Source: Enterobacter bugandensis
GTDB lineage: Bacteria; Pseudomonadota; Gammaproteobacteria; Enterobacterales; Enterobacteriaceae
Assembly: GCF_900324475.1 (NCBI RefSeq)
Contig: NZ_LT992502.1
Span: 2,294,001-2,358,000 of the forward strand
Length of the DNA: 64,000 bases
Reading direction: 5' to 3'
The notes under the pieces were generated by a model, which saw only the letters and a list, made by a program, of their open reading frames with translations, was not told where the DNA came from and searched no databases. A program made the translations under genes and the position numbers. Of the stretch, positions 8,378-17,471 are shown one piece after another (the first letter of the stretch is position 1; every line of letters starts with the position of its first letter).

Positions 8378-9574
8378 TCACCCGTGCTGCCCTTGTTCCT
8401 CCAGCGCCACCGGCCACTTGCGGAAGATGAGTACCGACCAGACGAGCGCGACGAGCGCCGGAATCGCCCCCAGATAGCCAATCGCCGACATCGATACGTG
8501 CAGGCTAATCTGATTGCCCACCAGCGCCCCCGCGCCAATCCCCAGATTGAAAATCCCCGAGAACAGCGACATCGCCACGTCCGTGGCATCCGGCGCCAGG
8601 GCCAGGACTTTCACCTGCATGCCGAGACCAATAATCATGATCGCCACGCCCCAGAACAGGCTCAGGATCGCCAGCTGGCTTTCGCTGCCTGACGCAGGCA
8701 GCAGCAGCACCAGGCACGCCAGCAGCAGGCCGATGGCGCTGCTCACCAGCAAGGAGGCATGCTGGTTACCCAGTTTACCAAACAGCACGCTGCCAATAAT
8801 GCCCGCGCCGCCGAGAATGAGCAGTAAGAGGGTGGCAAAGTTTGCGCTAAAGCCCGCGACCACCTGCACAAACGGTTCAATGTAGCTGTACGCCGTGTAG
8901 TGCGCGGTAACCACGATAACGGTAAGCAGGTAGATACTCAGCAGCGCCGGGCGACGCATCAGCAGCGGCAGGCTTTTCAGCGAGCCGGAGTGTTCGCTTG
9001 GCAGCGCGGGCAGCAGCTTAATCAGACACACCAGCGTCACCAGCGCGCCCATGCCGATGGCAAAGAAGGTGGTACGCCAGCCGAAGTACTGTCCTACGAT
9101 GCGGCCAATGGGCAGCCCCAGCACCATCGCCAGCGCGGTACCGGTGGCAATCAGGCTCAAGGCCTGGGCGCGTTTACCCGCCGGCGCGAGCCGAATAGCC
9201 AGCGACGCGGTGATCGACCAGAATACCGCGTGGGCAAAGGCAATGCCGATGCGGCTAATGACCAGCACCGTAAAATTCCACGCCATAAACGACAGGACAT
9301 GGCTGGCAATGAACAGGGCAAACAGGCCGATCAACAGCCTGCGCCGCTCCATCTGGCTGGTCAGCAACATAAACGGCAAAGACATCAGAGCCACCACCCA
9401 GGCGTAGATAGTTAACATAATCCCCACCTGCGCCGTTTCCATCCGGAAGCTTTCTGCTATGTCAGACAACAGCCCAACCGGAACAAATTCTGTGGTGTTA
9501 AAAATAAATGCGGCAATGGCCAGCGTGACCACGCGTAGCCACGCGACCCTGCGGGAAACTGTGTTCGTTGTCAT
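8378..9574 (-). CDS. sotB: Sugar efflux transporter SotB
   Basis: A 398-residue MFS (DHA1) protein with 12 membrane segments that matches E. coli SotB (YdeA) almost end to end, including [16 protein letters not shown] at the N-terminus and [16 protein letters not shown] in the second half. E. coli SotB exports arabinose and isopropyl-thiogalactoside and limits sugar accumulation. The motif R-x-G-R-RR (MERRRLLIG after membrane segment 2) is present. Start ATG 9574 reproduces the E. coli N-terminus MTTNTVSR. It is divergent from the PhzF-family pair across 177 bases. In E. coli this gene also lies near mar. Confidence 0.95.
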   Translation of the reverse strand: MTTNTVSRRVAWLRVVTLAIAAFIFNTTEFVPVGLLSDIAESFRMETAQVGIMLTIYAWVVALMSLPFMLLTSQMERRRLLIGLFALFIASHVLSFMAWNFTVLVISRIGIAFAHAVFWSITASLAIRLAPAGKRAQALSLIATGTALAMVLGLPIGRIVGQYFGWRTTFFAIGMGALVTLVCLIKLLPALPSEHSGSLKSLPLLMRRPALLSIYLLTVIVVTAHYTAYSYIEPFVQVVAGFSANFATLLLLILGGAGIIGSVLFGKLGNQHASLLVSSAIGLLLACLVLLLPASGSESQLAILSLFWGVAIMIIGLGMQVKVLALAPDATDVAMSLFSGIFNLGIGAGALVGNQISLHVSMSAIGYLGAIPALVALVWSVLIFRKWPVALEEQGQHG

Positions 9575-9751
9575 AGGGATGTCGGAGATTCGTTGCTGGA
9601 AAGATGAGAAGGCGATCTTAAAACGTCATACGGCGAAAACTCAACCATTATGTGACGCAGATCTCAATATTTACCTTATGAAAGCGGTAGCCGGGGGCGT
9701 TGTTTTCATTGAATATAAAAGTACGACACAGCAAAGACAGGCGGTAAGACA

Positions 9752-10540
9752 ATGCAGGAGATTGATTTTTATCTGGTAGATGCATTCAGCAATACCTCGT
9801 TCGGCGGCAATCCGGCAGCGGTTTGCCCGCTGAACGAATGGCTGCCGGATGAGACGTTACTGAAAATGGCGCAGCAGCATAATCAGTCGGAAACCGCATT
9901 TTTCGTCTGCACTAAGGGCGGCATTGAGCTACGCTGGTTTACCACGCTCACTGAAGTCAATCTCTGCGGTCACGCCACCCTGGCCGCCGCGTACGTTCTG
10001 TTTAATGAACTCGATTACCCCGACTCGCGGATCCACTTTGATACCGCCTCTGGCCGACTGACGGTCAGCCGGGAGGGAGAGTGGATGACGCTGGACTTCC
10101 CGGCGTGCCCGACCCGTGAAGAGACGCCGCCGCCGGAGATGCTCGCGGCGCTCGGTATCCGCCATTACGTTGAAGCCCGTAAAGGCCGCGCCTGGGTGAT
10201 TGTGCTGGAAAATCCCCGGCAGGTTGAAGCGCTTGCGCCGCGCTTTTCGGCAATGACGCCGGGCGAGCATAAAGTGAGCGTGACGGCACCGGGTGAAGGG
10301 GAATATGACTTTGTCAGCCGCTTCTTCTCACCGGGCGTTGCCGTTCCGGAAGATCCGGTGACTGGATCCGCGCACACGATGCTGATCCCCTACTGGAGCG
10401 AAAAGCTGGGGAAAACGGCAATGTTTGCCCGTCAGGTTTCGGCGCGCGGCGGGGATGTGCGCTGCGAGCTGAAAGGGGAGCGCGTATTGATGAGCGGTCA
10501 GGCGTCGTGCTACCTGAAAGGCACTGTGTATCTGCGCTAA
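9752..10540 (+). CDS. PhzF-family isomerase, copy 1
   Basis: A 262-residue PhzF/YddE-fold protein made of two pseudo-symmetric halves. It carries the family's catalytic glutamate in NQSETAF (E47), the DAFS..FGGN N-terminal signature, NLCGHATLAA and the C-terminal EDPVTGSAH loop. PhzF itself isomerises a phenazine precursor; most homologues, such as E. coli YddE, have no assigned substrate and no phenazine genes are near. The ATG follows GGCGGTAAGACA; the Shine-Dalgarno is modest. A second copy starts 26 bases downstream, so the two are probably cotranscribed. Confidence 0.88.
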   Translation: MQEIDFYLVDAFSNTSFGGNPAAVCPLNEWLPDETLLKMAQQHNQSETAFFVCTKGGIELRWFTTLTEVNLCGHATLAAAYVLFNELDYPDSRIHFDTASGRLTVSREGEWMTLDFPACPTREETPPPEMLAALGIRHYVEARKGRAWVIVLENPRQVEALAPRFSAMTPGEHKVSVTAPGEGEYDFVSRFFSPGVAVPEDPVTGSAHTMLIPYWSEKLGKTAMFARQVSARGGDVRCELKGERVLMSGQASCYLKGTVYLR

Positions 10541-10566
10541 AACTGATAACAAAAGAGGAAGAGACA

Positions 10567-11361
10567 ATGCGGGAAATTGATTTTTATCTGGTGGATGCCT
10601 TCAGCGACAAAACCTTTGGCGGCAACGCGGCAGCGGTATGTCCTCTGGAAGAGTGGCTGCCGGACGAGACGCTTCTCAAGATGGCACAGCAGCATAACCA
10701 GTCGGAAACCGCGTTTTTAGTGCGAACCGACGGCGGATTTGAACTGCGCTGGTTCACCACGCTGCATGAAATTAACCTCTGCGGCCATGCGACCCTCGCG
10801 GCATCACACGTCATTTTTGAGTATCTGGACTATCCGCATACGGAAATCCACTTTACCACGCGCTTCGTAGGGGAGCTGACGGTCAAACGCAGCGGCGACT
10901 GGCTGACGCTGGATTTCCCCGCATGGTCCACGGAGGTTGTCGATAACCCACCGCCTGCACTGTTTAGCGCGCTGGGCATCCCGGCGGCAAAAGAGGTGCG
11001 CGTCGGGCGAGACTACTGCGTGGTGCTGGAGAGCCAGCAGCAGGTGGAGGCATTAATGCCGGATATTGGCGCGATGGTTCCGCTGGGCAAAATGGTCTGC
11101 GTAACCGCGCCGGGCGAAGGGGAATATGACTTCGTCAGCCGCTTTTTCTGCCCGGGCGAAGGGGTGCCGGAGGATCCGGTTACCGGGTCCACGCACAGCA
11201 TGCTGATCCCCTACTGGAGTGAAAGGCTGGGTAAGACGTCGCTTAACGCCCGCCAGGTGTCGTACCGCGGCGGGGATCTTCGCTGCGAGCTGAAGGGCGA
11301 CCGCGTACTCATTGCTGGTCAGGCCACCCTGTACCTGAAAGGGCGGATCTTTTTACGCTAG
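10567..11361 (+). CDS. PhzF-family isomerase, copy 2
   Basis: A 264-residue paralogue of the preceding gene, identical at roughly two thirds of positions by eye, with the same catalytic segment NQSETAF, NLCGHATLAA and EDPVTGSTH. The start at 10567 is chosen over an upstream in-frame codon (10507, inside copy 1) because AAAGAGGAAGAGA lies directly before it and the N-terminus MREIDFYLVDAFS matches copy 1. The central part (around residues 90-150) has diverged most, so the copies may differ in substrate. Both look intact. Confidence 0.88.
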   Translation: MREIDFYLVDAFSDKTFGGNAAAVCPLEEWLPDETLLKMAQQHNQSETAFLVRTDGGFELRWFTTLHEINLCGHATLAASHVIFEYLDYPHTEIHFTTRFVGELTVKRSGDWLTLDFPAWSTEVVDNPPPALFSALGIPAAKEVRVGRDYCVVLESQQQVEALMPDIGAMVPLGKMVCVTAPGEGEYDFVSRFFCPGEGVPEDPVTGSTHSMLIPYWSERLGKTSLNARQVSYRGGDLRCELKGDRVLIAGQATLYLKGRIFLR

Positions 11362-11451
11362 CGGCTGCGCGATAAGTTAATACTATGAAGTAGCCTGGCA
11401 GGCCTGCGCTATGTTGACATTGAGTTTCACAAATAAAGCAAGGAGCCTGCC

Positions 11452-11934
11452 ATGTATTCCATTACCTCTGAATCTGCACGTCACCCGGACATTCTTATGC
11501 TGATTGCGGCCCTCGACCGTTATCAGAGCGAACTCTATCCCGCCGAAAGCAACCATCTGCTCGATCTTTCAGAACTGCCCGCGACATCCCTTATCCTGAT
11601 GATCGTCCGCGACCCGCAGCTTCAGGCCGTTGGCTGTGGAGCTATCGTGCTCAACGGCGACGGAACGGGGGAGATGAAGCGGGTTTATATCGATCCGGCC
11701 CATCGCGGGCAACATCTGGCTGAGAAGCTGCTGGCCGCGCTGGAAGATGAGGCCCTGAGCCGTCACTGCCATACCGTACGGCTGGAAACGGGCATCAAAC
11801 AGCATGCCGCGATTCGTCTTTATGAACGAAGCGGCTACGATCGGCGTCCGGCGTTTGCCCCATATGTGGACGATCCGCTCAGCCTGTTTATGGAGAAGGC
11901 GCTGGTTGAAGACGTTCGTTTAGCAGCGCTATAA
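11452..11934 (+). CDS. GNAT-family N-acetyltransferase
   Basis: A 160-residue GNAT-fold protein. The acetyl-CoA pyrophosphate loop is recognisable in [11 protein letters not shown] after the beta-4 strand segment [10 protein letters not shown], and IRLYERSGY marks the C-terminal beta-6/alpha-4 region. It resembles the YsnE/PhnO-like small-molecule group, but the substrate cannot be told. The ATG has AAGGAGCC upstream. Its 3' end overlaps the 3' end of the convergent ptrR gene by 47 bases. Confidence 0.82.
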   Translation: MYSITSESARHPDILMLIAALDRYQSELYPAESNHLLDLSELPATSLILMIVRDPQLQAVGCGAIVLNGDGTGEMKRVYIDPAHRGQHLAEKLLAALEDEALSRHCHTVRLETGIKQHAAIRLYERSGYDRRPAFAPYVDDPLSLFMEKALVEDVRLAAL

Positions 11935-12766
11935 AGGCTTCCAGCTGGCGGGTCATCGCCCCGCGTCGCCACACCAGCCAGGTAGTGAGCCAGCGCCAGT
12001 TTTCCGCCAGCGGCCAGGCTTCAACCTGATGGTGGCCCGGCATACTTTCCAGCATTGAGCGCGGCATCAGCGCGATGCCCGCGCCCGCGATGACGCAGGC
12101 GAGCATGCCGTGATAGGACTCCATCTCATGAATGCGTCCCGGCGCGGCTCTGTCTGCATGAAACCAGCTCTCCAGGTGTCGGCGATACGAGCAGTTTGCG
12201 CGAAAGGCATAAACATCGCTGCCGCTCACCTGCGCAGCGCGCGTTACCTCCGTCTGCCCGGCAGGGGTGACCAGCATCATCTCTTCCCGGTAGACCGGCA
12301 TCCCCTCCAGCTCCGGGTGCGACAGCGGCCCGTCGACAAAGGCGGCGCTCAGGGTTCCCTCCAGTACGCCATCAATCATCGTCCCGGACGGCCCGGTAGA
12401 CAGGGCAAACTGGATGCGCGGATAGCGCTGGTTAAACTGCGCCAGCGTCTCAGGGATGCGCACGGCGGCGGTGCTCTCCAGCGCGCCGAGGGCAAACAGC
12501 CCCTGCGGCTCATCGCCCGCGACGACCATGCGCGCTTCATCCACCAGCGCCATGATCTGCCTGCTGTAGCGCAGGAAGTTATGCCCGGCGGGAGATAAGC
12601 GTAAACGCTGGTTCTCACGAATAAACAGCTCCACGCCAAGATCGGCCTCTAGCTGGCGGATGCGGGTCGTCAGATTCGAAGGAACGCGATGCACCTTCTG
12701 CGCCGCCTGGGTGATGCTGCCCGTCAGCGCGACGGCGTTGAACATTTCAAGCTGGGTTAAGTCCAT
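11888..12766 (-). CDS. ptrR: LysR-type regulator PtrR (YneJ)
   Basis: A 292-residue LysR-family regulator with an N-terminal winged helix ([20 protein letters not shown], about residues 16-35) and a periplasmic-binding-like effector domain. It matches E. coli PtrR/YneJ over nearly all its length, including [12 protein letters not shown] and the [20 protein letters not shown] region. In E. coli it controls sad (yneI), linked to putrescine/GABA use. It is divergent from sad here too, with a dyad fitting the LysR T-N11-A pattern between them. The last dozen residues differ from E. coli, where the gene runs into the acetyltransferase gene. Confidence 0.93.
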   Translation of the reverse strand: MDLTQLEMFNAVALTGSITQAAQKVHRVPSNLTTRIRQLEADLGVELFIRENQRLRLSPAGHNFLRYSRQIMALVDEARMVVAGDEPQGLFALGALESTAAVRIPETLAQFNQRYPRIQFALSTGPSGTMIDGVLEGTLSAAFVDGPLSHPELEGMPVYREEMMLVTPAGQTEVTRAAQVSGSDVYAFRANCSYRRHLESWFHADRAAPGRIHEMESYHGMLACVIAGAGIALMPRSMLESMPGHHQVEAWPLAENWRWLTTWLVWRRGAMTRQLEAFIALLNERLQPAPSP

Positions 12767-12781
12767 AGCATTCTCGTTTCG

Positions 12782-12806
12782 TGAATAAGGTGGTCAGTAT
12801 TATTCA
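12782..12806. promoter_or_regulatory. LysR-type operator candidate between ptrR and sad
   Basis: A perfect dyad TGAATAA-N11-TTATTCA lies 15 bases from the ptrR start and about 60 from sad, the normal place for a LysR activation/autoregulation site. The dyad is seen directly; binding by PtrR is inferred from position. Confidence 0.55.
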
Positions 12807-12864
12807 TTTTTAAGAAATAGCAGAGTGAGCCACACTTAATCAACCGAAATGCGTGGAGAACATC

Positions 12865-14253
12865 ATGAAATATTCATCTGCTACACATGCTCTGTCCGTT
12901 AACCCTGCAACGGGCGAAACGCTCGCCTCGTATCCGTGGGCGACGCAGGAAGAGGTTGAACGTGCCATCGCGCTGGCTGATGCGGGCTTTCGTCACTGGC
13001 GGTGCGAAAGCGTAGCCCACCGGGCGCAGAAGCTGCGCGATCTCGGCACCGCGCTGCGCGGTCGCGCGGAAGAGATGGCCCGGATGATGTCCCGCGAGAT
13101 GGGAAAACCCATTCAGCAGGCGCGGGCGGAAGTGGCGAAATCAGCGGGCCTTTGCGACTGGTATGCCGAACATGGCCCGGCGATGCTGAATGCTGAACCC
13201 ACGCAGGTCGAGAATGACAACGCGGTCATCGAGTATCGTCCGCTGGGGCCAATTCTGGCGGTGATGCCATGGAACTTCCCGCTCTGGCAGGTGCTGCGCG
13301 GCGCGGTGCCGATCCTGCTGGCAGGTAACAGCTATCTGCTCAAACACGCGCCCAACGTGCTCGGCTCGGCGGAACTTATCGCGCAGATTTTTGCGGACGC
13401 CGGCTTCCCTGAAGGGGTATTCGGCTGGGTGAACGCCACCAATGACGGCGTAAGCCAGGCGATTAACGATCGTCGCATTGCGGCGGTAACCGTCACCGGC
13501 AGCGTGCGCGCCGGGGCAGCCATTGGCGCGCAGGCGGGGGCGGCTCTGAAAAAATGCGTTCTTGAGCTGGGGGGTTCTGACCCGTTCATCGTTCTCAACG
13601 ATGCCGACCTGGATCTTGCCGTGAAGGCGGCGGTAGCAGGGCGCTACCAGAATACCGGGCAGGTGTGCGCGGCGGCCAAACGGTTCATTGTGGAAGAGGG
13701 TATTGCAGACACCTTTACCCGACGCTTCGTTGACGCCGTCTCCGCGTTAAAGATGGGCTCGCCGGATGAAGAAGAGAACTACCTTGGCCCGATGGCGCGC
13801 TATGATCTGCGCGATGAACTGCATCAGCAGGTGCAGGCGAGCCTGGCAGAAGGGGCAACGCTGCTGCTGGGGGGAGAGAAAATCAGCGGTGAGGGGAATT
13901 ATTACGCGCCAACCGTGCTGGCGAACGTCACCCCGTCGATGACGGCCTTCCGCCAGGAGCTGTTTGGTCCGGTCGCGGCCATTACCGTTGCGAAAGACGC
14001 GGCGCACGCCCTGACGCTTGCCAATGACAGCGACTTTGGCCTGTCTGCCACGGTCTTCACCGCCGACGCAGCGCTTGCGGATAAATTCTCTCGCGAGCTG
14101 GAGTGCGGCGGGGTGTTTATCAACGGATACAGCGCCAGCGACGCGCGCGTGGCCTTTGGTGGCGTGAAGAAAAGTGGCTTTGGCCGCGAGCTTTCCCATT
14201 TTGGTTTGCACGAGTTCTGTAATGTGCAGACGGTGTGGAAGGATCGCGTGTAA
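12865..14253 (+). CDS. sad: Succinate semialdehyde dehydrogenase Sad
   Basis: A 462-residue aldehyde dehydrogenase, the same length as E. coli Sad (YneI). The catalytic cysteine is in NTGQVCAAAKRF (C268) and the general-base glutamate in LELGGSDP (E234). Sad oxidises succinic semialdehyde to succinate with NAD(P)+, the last step of GABA and putrescine breakdown. The start at 12865 (after GTGGAGAA) is preferred to an in-frame codon four residues upstream because it restores the family length. It is divergent from its likely regulator ptrR and ends at a clear terminator. In E. coli the next gene is glsB; here a chemotaxis receptor intervenes. Confidence 0.95.
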   Translation: MKYSSATHALSVNPATGETLASYPWATQEEVERAIALADAGFRHWRCESVAHRAQKLRDLGTALRGRAEEMARMMSREMGKPIQQARAEVAKSAGLCDWYAEHGPAMLNAEPTQVENDNAVIEYRPLGPILAVMPWNFPLWQVLRGAVPILLAGNSYLLKHAPNVLGSAELIAQIFADAGFPEGVFGWVNATNDGVSQAINDRRIAAVTVTGSVRAGAAIGAQAGAALKKCVLELGGSDPFIVLNDADLDLAVKAAVAGRYQNTGQVCAAAKRFIVEEGIADTFTRRFVDAVSALKMGSPDEEENYLGPMARYDLRDELHQQVQASLAEGATLLLGGEKISGEGNYYAPTVLANVTPSMTAFRQELFGPVAAITVAKDAAHALTLANDSDFGLSATVFTADAALADKFSRELECGGVFINGYSASDARVAFGGVKKSGFGRELSHFGLHEFCNVQTVWKDRV

Positions 14254-14259
14254 TTTATT

Positions 14260-14288
14260 CGGCCCTCATCACGAGGGCCGTTGTCATT
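14260..14288 (+). terminator. Terminator after sad
   Basis: A GGCCCTC / GAGGGCC stem (14261-14267 with 14273-14279) stands 7 bases after the sad stop and is followed by GTTGTCATTT, a moderately T-rich tail. Confidence 0.7.
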
Positions 14289-14360
14289 TATCTGCAATGG
14301 TTCTGTCATTTTCGTTTCGTAGACTCGCACGCGTCTAACGTCTTGTTACTGAAGAAAATT

Positions 14361-15950
14361 ATGAACCTAACGCAAATTTTTCGCCGTATTGCGCAGCGTC
14401 TTATCCCTCGCCAGTTTGGCCTGCTGACGGGTATCTTTTGTATTATTGGCCTTTTCTCCGCGCTGCAGCTCTCCTCATCCTTTCTGCTGAACGCCTCCCT
14501 GAAGGAAGCTCAGCGCAATGAACGGCAAAACCTGCTGGCGTATCAGCAGCAGAGCAAGCTGGATCTGGCGCGCGTCTCCCTGCTGGCGGCGAGCGATCTG
14601 CTCAACCGCTCCGGCGTCTGGTTTATGCAGGATAAAGAAACCGGCTCGGAAGGAAGCTGGCACAGCCTGATGGACGACGCACAAAAGTCGCTGGCGGTTT
14701 CTCAGCAGGCATGGAAAGCCTGGCTGGCGCTCAGCCCGCCAAAAGATGAGGCGCTGATTAACAGTTACCAGCTTTTCTACGATGCCATTAAGGAGCAATC
14801 GGAAGCGCTTGTCAGAACCAACTCGATTGATGCCTTTTTTGCCGTGCCGGCACAGGCGTTTCAGACCGACTTTAACGACAACTACGCGCGCTATCAGCAG
14901 GCCAGCGAGACGCAGGCCATGCAGGGGCGTCAGGCTTTAATGGCGCAGCTCTCCGGTCTGCAAACGTTGTTCCTGCTGGCGCCGGTTCTGCTGCTCGCCA
15001 TCGCCGCAGCCGTCTGGTTCGGTATGTCCAGGTGGGTGATTACGCCGTTGCGTCGGCTTATTGCACATATTAACCGGCTGGCCGCTGGAGATCTCTCCGG
15101 CACGCCGCCGGACGTGATGCGCTTTAACCGGGAGACGGGACAGCTTAGCGACAGCGTTGCCACCATGCAGCGCGGCTTGCAGCAGCTGGTGACGCAGGTC
15201 AGCCACGCCACAGCCACGATGGTGGAGAACATTGGCTCCCTCGCCGAGGGAAACCAGAAGCTGTACCAGCAGTCGGCGCGTCAGGCAAAGGAGCTGGAGG
15301 AGGTCACAGCGCATATCGCGGCGCTGGAAACCCACGTGGAAGGGAATACCGGCTATGCCCGCCTCGCCAGCTCGCGCGCGGATGAAGCGCGTCAGGCTGC
15401 CGTAGGAGGCGACCAGATGATGTCGACCGTGAATGCCTCCATGCAGGCGATCGTCGAGCGATCGTCAGAGATGCGCGGGATCGTGGCGATGATCGACAGC
15501 GTGGCGTTTCAGACTAACATTCTGGCGCTCAACGCCGCCATTGAGGCCGCCCATGCCGGAAACCAGGGGCGCGGGTTTGCCGTCGTCGCCCGGGAAGTCG
15601 GGCTCCTGGCGAGAAAGAGCAGCCACTCGACGCAGACCATTCAGGAGTTGATCAACCGCTCCGTGCAGGGCATTGAAGACGGCTCCCGCGCCGTGAATCT
15701 GATGGAAGAGAACCTGCAGCAGGTCACCGGTCTGGTGGGCAATTTAAGCAGTTTGCTGAATGAAATCTCGACCGCCACGCTCAGTCAGGGAGAAAGTATT
15801 CACCAGATGACGCGCCAGCTTCAGGCGCTGAATCAGGTCTCGCGCCAGACGGATCTGCTGGTTTCTGACGCCTCGGAGGCCTCTGAACGCCTGCAAAAGC
15901 AGTCCGATCTTTTATTGCAGGCCGTTTCGCGTTTTCGTCTTAGCGCCTGA
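14361..15950 (+). CDS. Methyl-accepting chemotaxis protein (Tar-like sensor)
   Basis: A 529-residue transmembrane chemoreceptor. Membrane segment 1 is at about residues 19-42, a 160-residue periplasmic four-helix ligand domain follows, segment 2 is at about 203-224, then HAMP (VITPLRRLIAHINRLAAGDL) and a cytoplasmic signalling coiled coil. The hairpin tip reads FQTNILALNAAIEAAHAGNQ then GRGFAVVAREVGLL: compared with Tsr/Tar it has AHAGN where ARAGE is usual and REVG where GEVR is usual. No NWETF-type tail for CheR/CheB is present. The ATG at 14361 is chosen because the frame upstream is not receptor-like. No che or flagellar gene is near; it lies between sad and glsB, adjacent in E. coli. Confidence 0.88.
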   Translation: MNLTQIFRRIAQRLIPRQFGLLTGIFCIIGLFSALQLSSSFLLNASLKEAQRNERQNLLAYQQQSKLDLARVSLLAASDLLNRSGVWFMQDKETGSEGSWHSLMDDAQKSLAVSQQAWKAWLALSPPKDEALINSYQLFYDAIKEQSEALVRTNSIDAFFAVPAQAFQTDFNDNYARYQQASETQAMQGRQALMAQLSGLQTLFLLAPVLLLAIAAAVWFGMSRWVITPLRRLIAHINRLAAGDLSGTPPDVMRFNRETGQLSDSVATMQRGLQQLVTQVSHATATMVENIGSLAEGNQKLYQQSARQAKELEEVTAHIAALETHVEGNTGYARLASSRADEARQAAVGGDQMMSTVNASMQAIVERSSEMRGIVAMIDSVAFQTNILALNAAIEAAHAGNQGRGFAVVAREVGLLARKSSHSTQTIQELINRSVQGIEDGSRAVNLMEENLQQVTGLVGNLSSLLNEISTATLSQGESIHQMTRQLQALNQVSRQTDLLVSDASEASERLQKQSDLLLQAVSRFRLSA

Positions 15951-15976
15951 CGCAATACATTAGCCTCTGTTATACT
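15948..15976 (+). promoter_or_regulatory. Possible sigma-70 promoter of glsB
   Basis: TATACT (15971-15976) with TGACGC 17 bases upstream (15948-15953) lies 36 bases before the glsB start. The -10 is good and the -35 weak; it overlaps the stop of the receptor gene. Confidence 0.4.
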
Positions 15977-16012
15977 CGCAGCCCGTTTTAGCCTGAGGGC
16001 AAGGAGCAAAGA

Positions 16013-16939
16013 GTGGCTGCGGTCATCCATAATGAGATGCTGGACGAGATTCTGGCGCAGGTTCGTCCGTTATTGGGAAAGGGGAAGGTGGCCGACTACA
16101 TTCCGGCCCTTGCCTCGGTGAGCGGGAATAAGCTGGGCATCGCTATCTGTACCATAGACGGACAGCGATACCAGGCAGGCGATGCCACTGAACGCTTTTC
16201 TATTCAGTCTATTTCTAAAGTGCTGAGTCTGGTCGCGGCGATGCGCCAGTATGAGGAAGAAGAGATCTGGCAGCGCGTGGGAAAAGATCCGTCCGGTCAG
16301 CCCTTTAACTCACTGCTTCAGCTCGAAATCGAGCAGGGTAAACCGCGTAACCCCTTTATCAACGCCGGGGCGCTGGTGGTCTGCGATATGCTGCAAAGCC
16401 GCCTCAGCGCACCGCGTCAGCGAATGCTTGAGATTGTTCGTCAGCTTTCTGGCGTGGACGACATTGCCTATGATTCGGTGGTGGCGCGCTCGGAGTTTGA
16501 ACACTCTGCCCGCAACGCGGCTATCGCCTGGCTGATGAAATCCTTCGGTAACTTCCACAACGACGTGGCGACCGTGCTGCAAAACTACTTCCATTACTGC
16601 GCCCTGAAGATGAACTGCGTTGAGCTGGCCCAGACGTTTCTGTTCCTTGCGCACCAGGGGCACGCGCCGCATCTCGATCAGGAGGTGGTTTCCCCGCTTC
16701 AGGCGCGTCAGGTTAACGCCCTGATGGCTACCAGCGGCATGTATCAGAACGCCGGGGAGTTTGCCTGGCGGGTTGGCCTTCCGGCCAAATCGGGCGTTGG
16801 CGGCGGGGTGGTGGCGATTGTGCCGCATGAAATGGCGATTGCCGTCTGGAGCCCGGAGCTGGATGAAACGGGAAATTCACTTGCCGGCGTGGCGGTTCTG
16901 GAGAAGCTGACCCAGCGCCTGGGACGTTCTGTATACTGA
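16013..16939 (+). CDS. glsB: Glutaminase B (GlsB)
   Basis: A 308-residue serine-dependent glutaminase, the same length as E. coli GlsB (YneH). The catalytic Ser-x-x-Lys is in [12 protein letters not shown] (S66, K69), and [14 protein letters not shown] and [21 protein letters not shown] (first 20: [20 protein letters not shown]) are the other family blocks. It converts glutamine to glutamate and ammonia. The start is a GTG at 16013 with AAGGAGC upstream, which gives the E. coli length. yneG overlaps its stop by one base, so both are one unit, as in E. coli. Confidence 0.96.
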   Translation: MAAVIHNEMLDEILAQVRPLLGKGKVADYIPALASVSGNKLGIAICTIDGQRYQAGDATERFSIQSISKVLSLVAAMRQYEEEEIWQRVGKDPSGQPFNSLLQLEIEQGKPRNPFINAGALVVCDMLQSRLSAPRQRMLEIVRQLSGVDDIAYDSVVARSEFEHSARNAAIAWLMKSFGNFHNDVATVLQNYFHYCALKMNCVELAQTFLFLAHQGHAPHLDQEVVSPLQARQVNALMATSGMYQNAGEFAWRVGLPAKSGVGGGVVAIVPHEMAIAVWSPELDETGNSLAGVAVLEKLTQRLGRSVY

Positions 16940-17301
16940 TGTCTGACCTGGATCCCCTTTTTTCCCGCCTGGCGCGATCAACGTTTCGCTCGCGCTTCCG
17001 CTTGGGCAATAAGGAACGACAGTACTGCTGGGACAAAGGCCCCGAAACCATTGACCAGCATGCCGCCGATTTTGTCGCTAAACGCCTTGCACCCGCGCAA
17101 CCCGCAAACGACGGCAAGCAGACGCCCATGCGTGGCCACCCGGTGTTTATCGCCCAGCATGCCACCGCGACCTGCTGCCGGGGCTGTCTGGCAAAATGGC
17201 ATAACATTCCCCAGGGCGTGCAGCTGAGCGCGCAGCAGCAACATTATATCGTCAGCGTGATCCACCGCTGGCTGGTGATACAGATGAACGCCCAAAAATG
17301 A
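16939..17301 (+). CDS. yneG: DUF4186 protein YneG
   Basis: A 120-residue cytoplasmic protein of the DUF4186 family, matching E. coli YneG. Conserved features are FRSRFRLGNKERQY, a CCRGCLAKWHNIP block with two to three cysteines and the C-terminal YIVSVIHRWL. The cysteine-histidine block might bind metal, but nothing is established. The start ATG overlaps the glsB TGA (TGATG), which implies translational coupling to glutaminase; a link to nitrogen metabolism is only inferred from this. Confidence 0.92.
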   Translation: MSDLDPLFSRLARSTFRSRFRLGNKERQYCWDKGPETIDQHAADFVAKRLAPAQPANDGKQTPMRGHPVFIAQHATATCCRGCLAKWHNIPQGVQLSAQQQHYIVSVIHRWLVIQMNAQK

Positions 17302-17471
17302 TATTTAATGCGTTCTGCGCTTACCGCCTGCAGCCTCGTACCCGGCTGGCGGACGAGCAAATCGTCATAACGCATTGACGTGAAATGGATAGCGGCTTAA
17401 CAGGACGTCGAACGCTGACAATGTCTCGGTTTAAGCTACGCTTTGAGTAACGCTTTACGTCAGGAGACATT

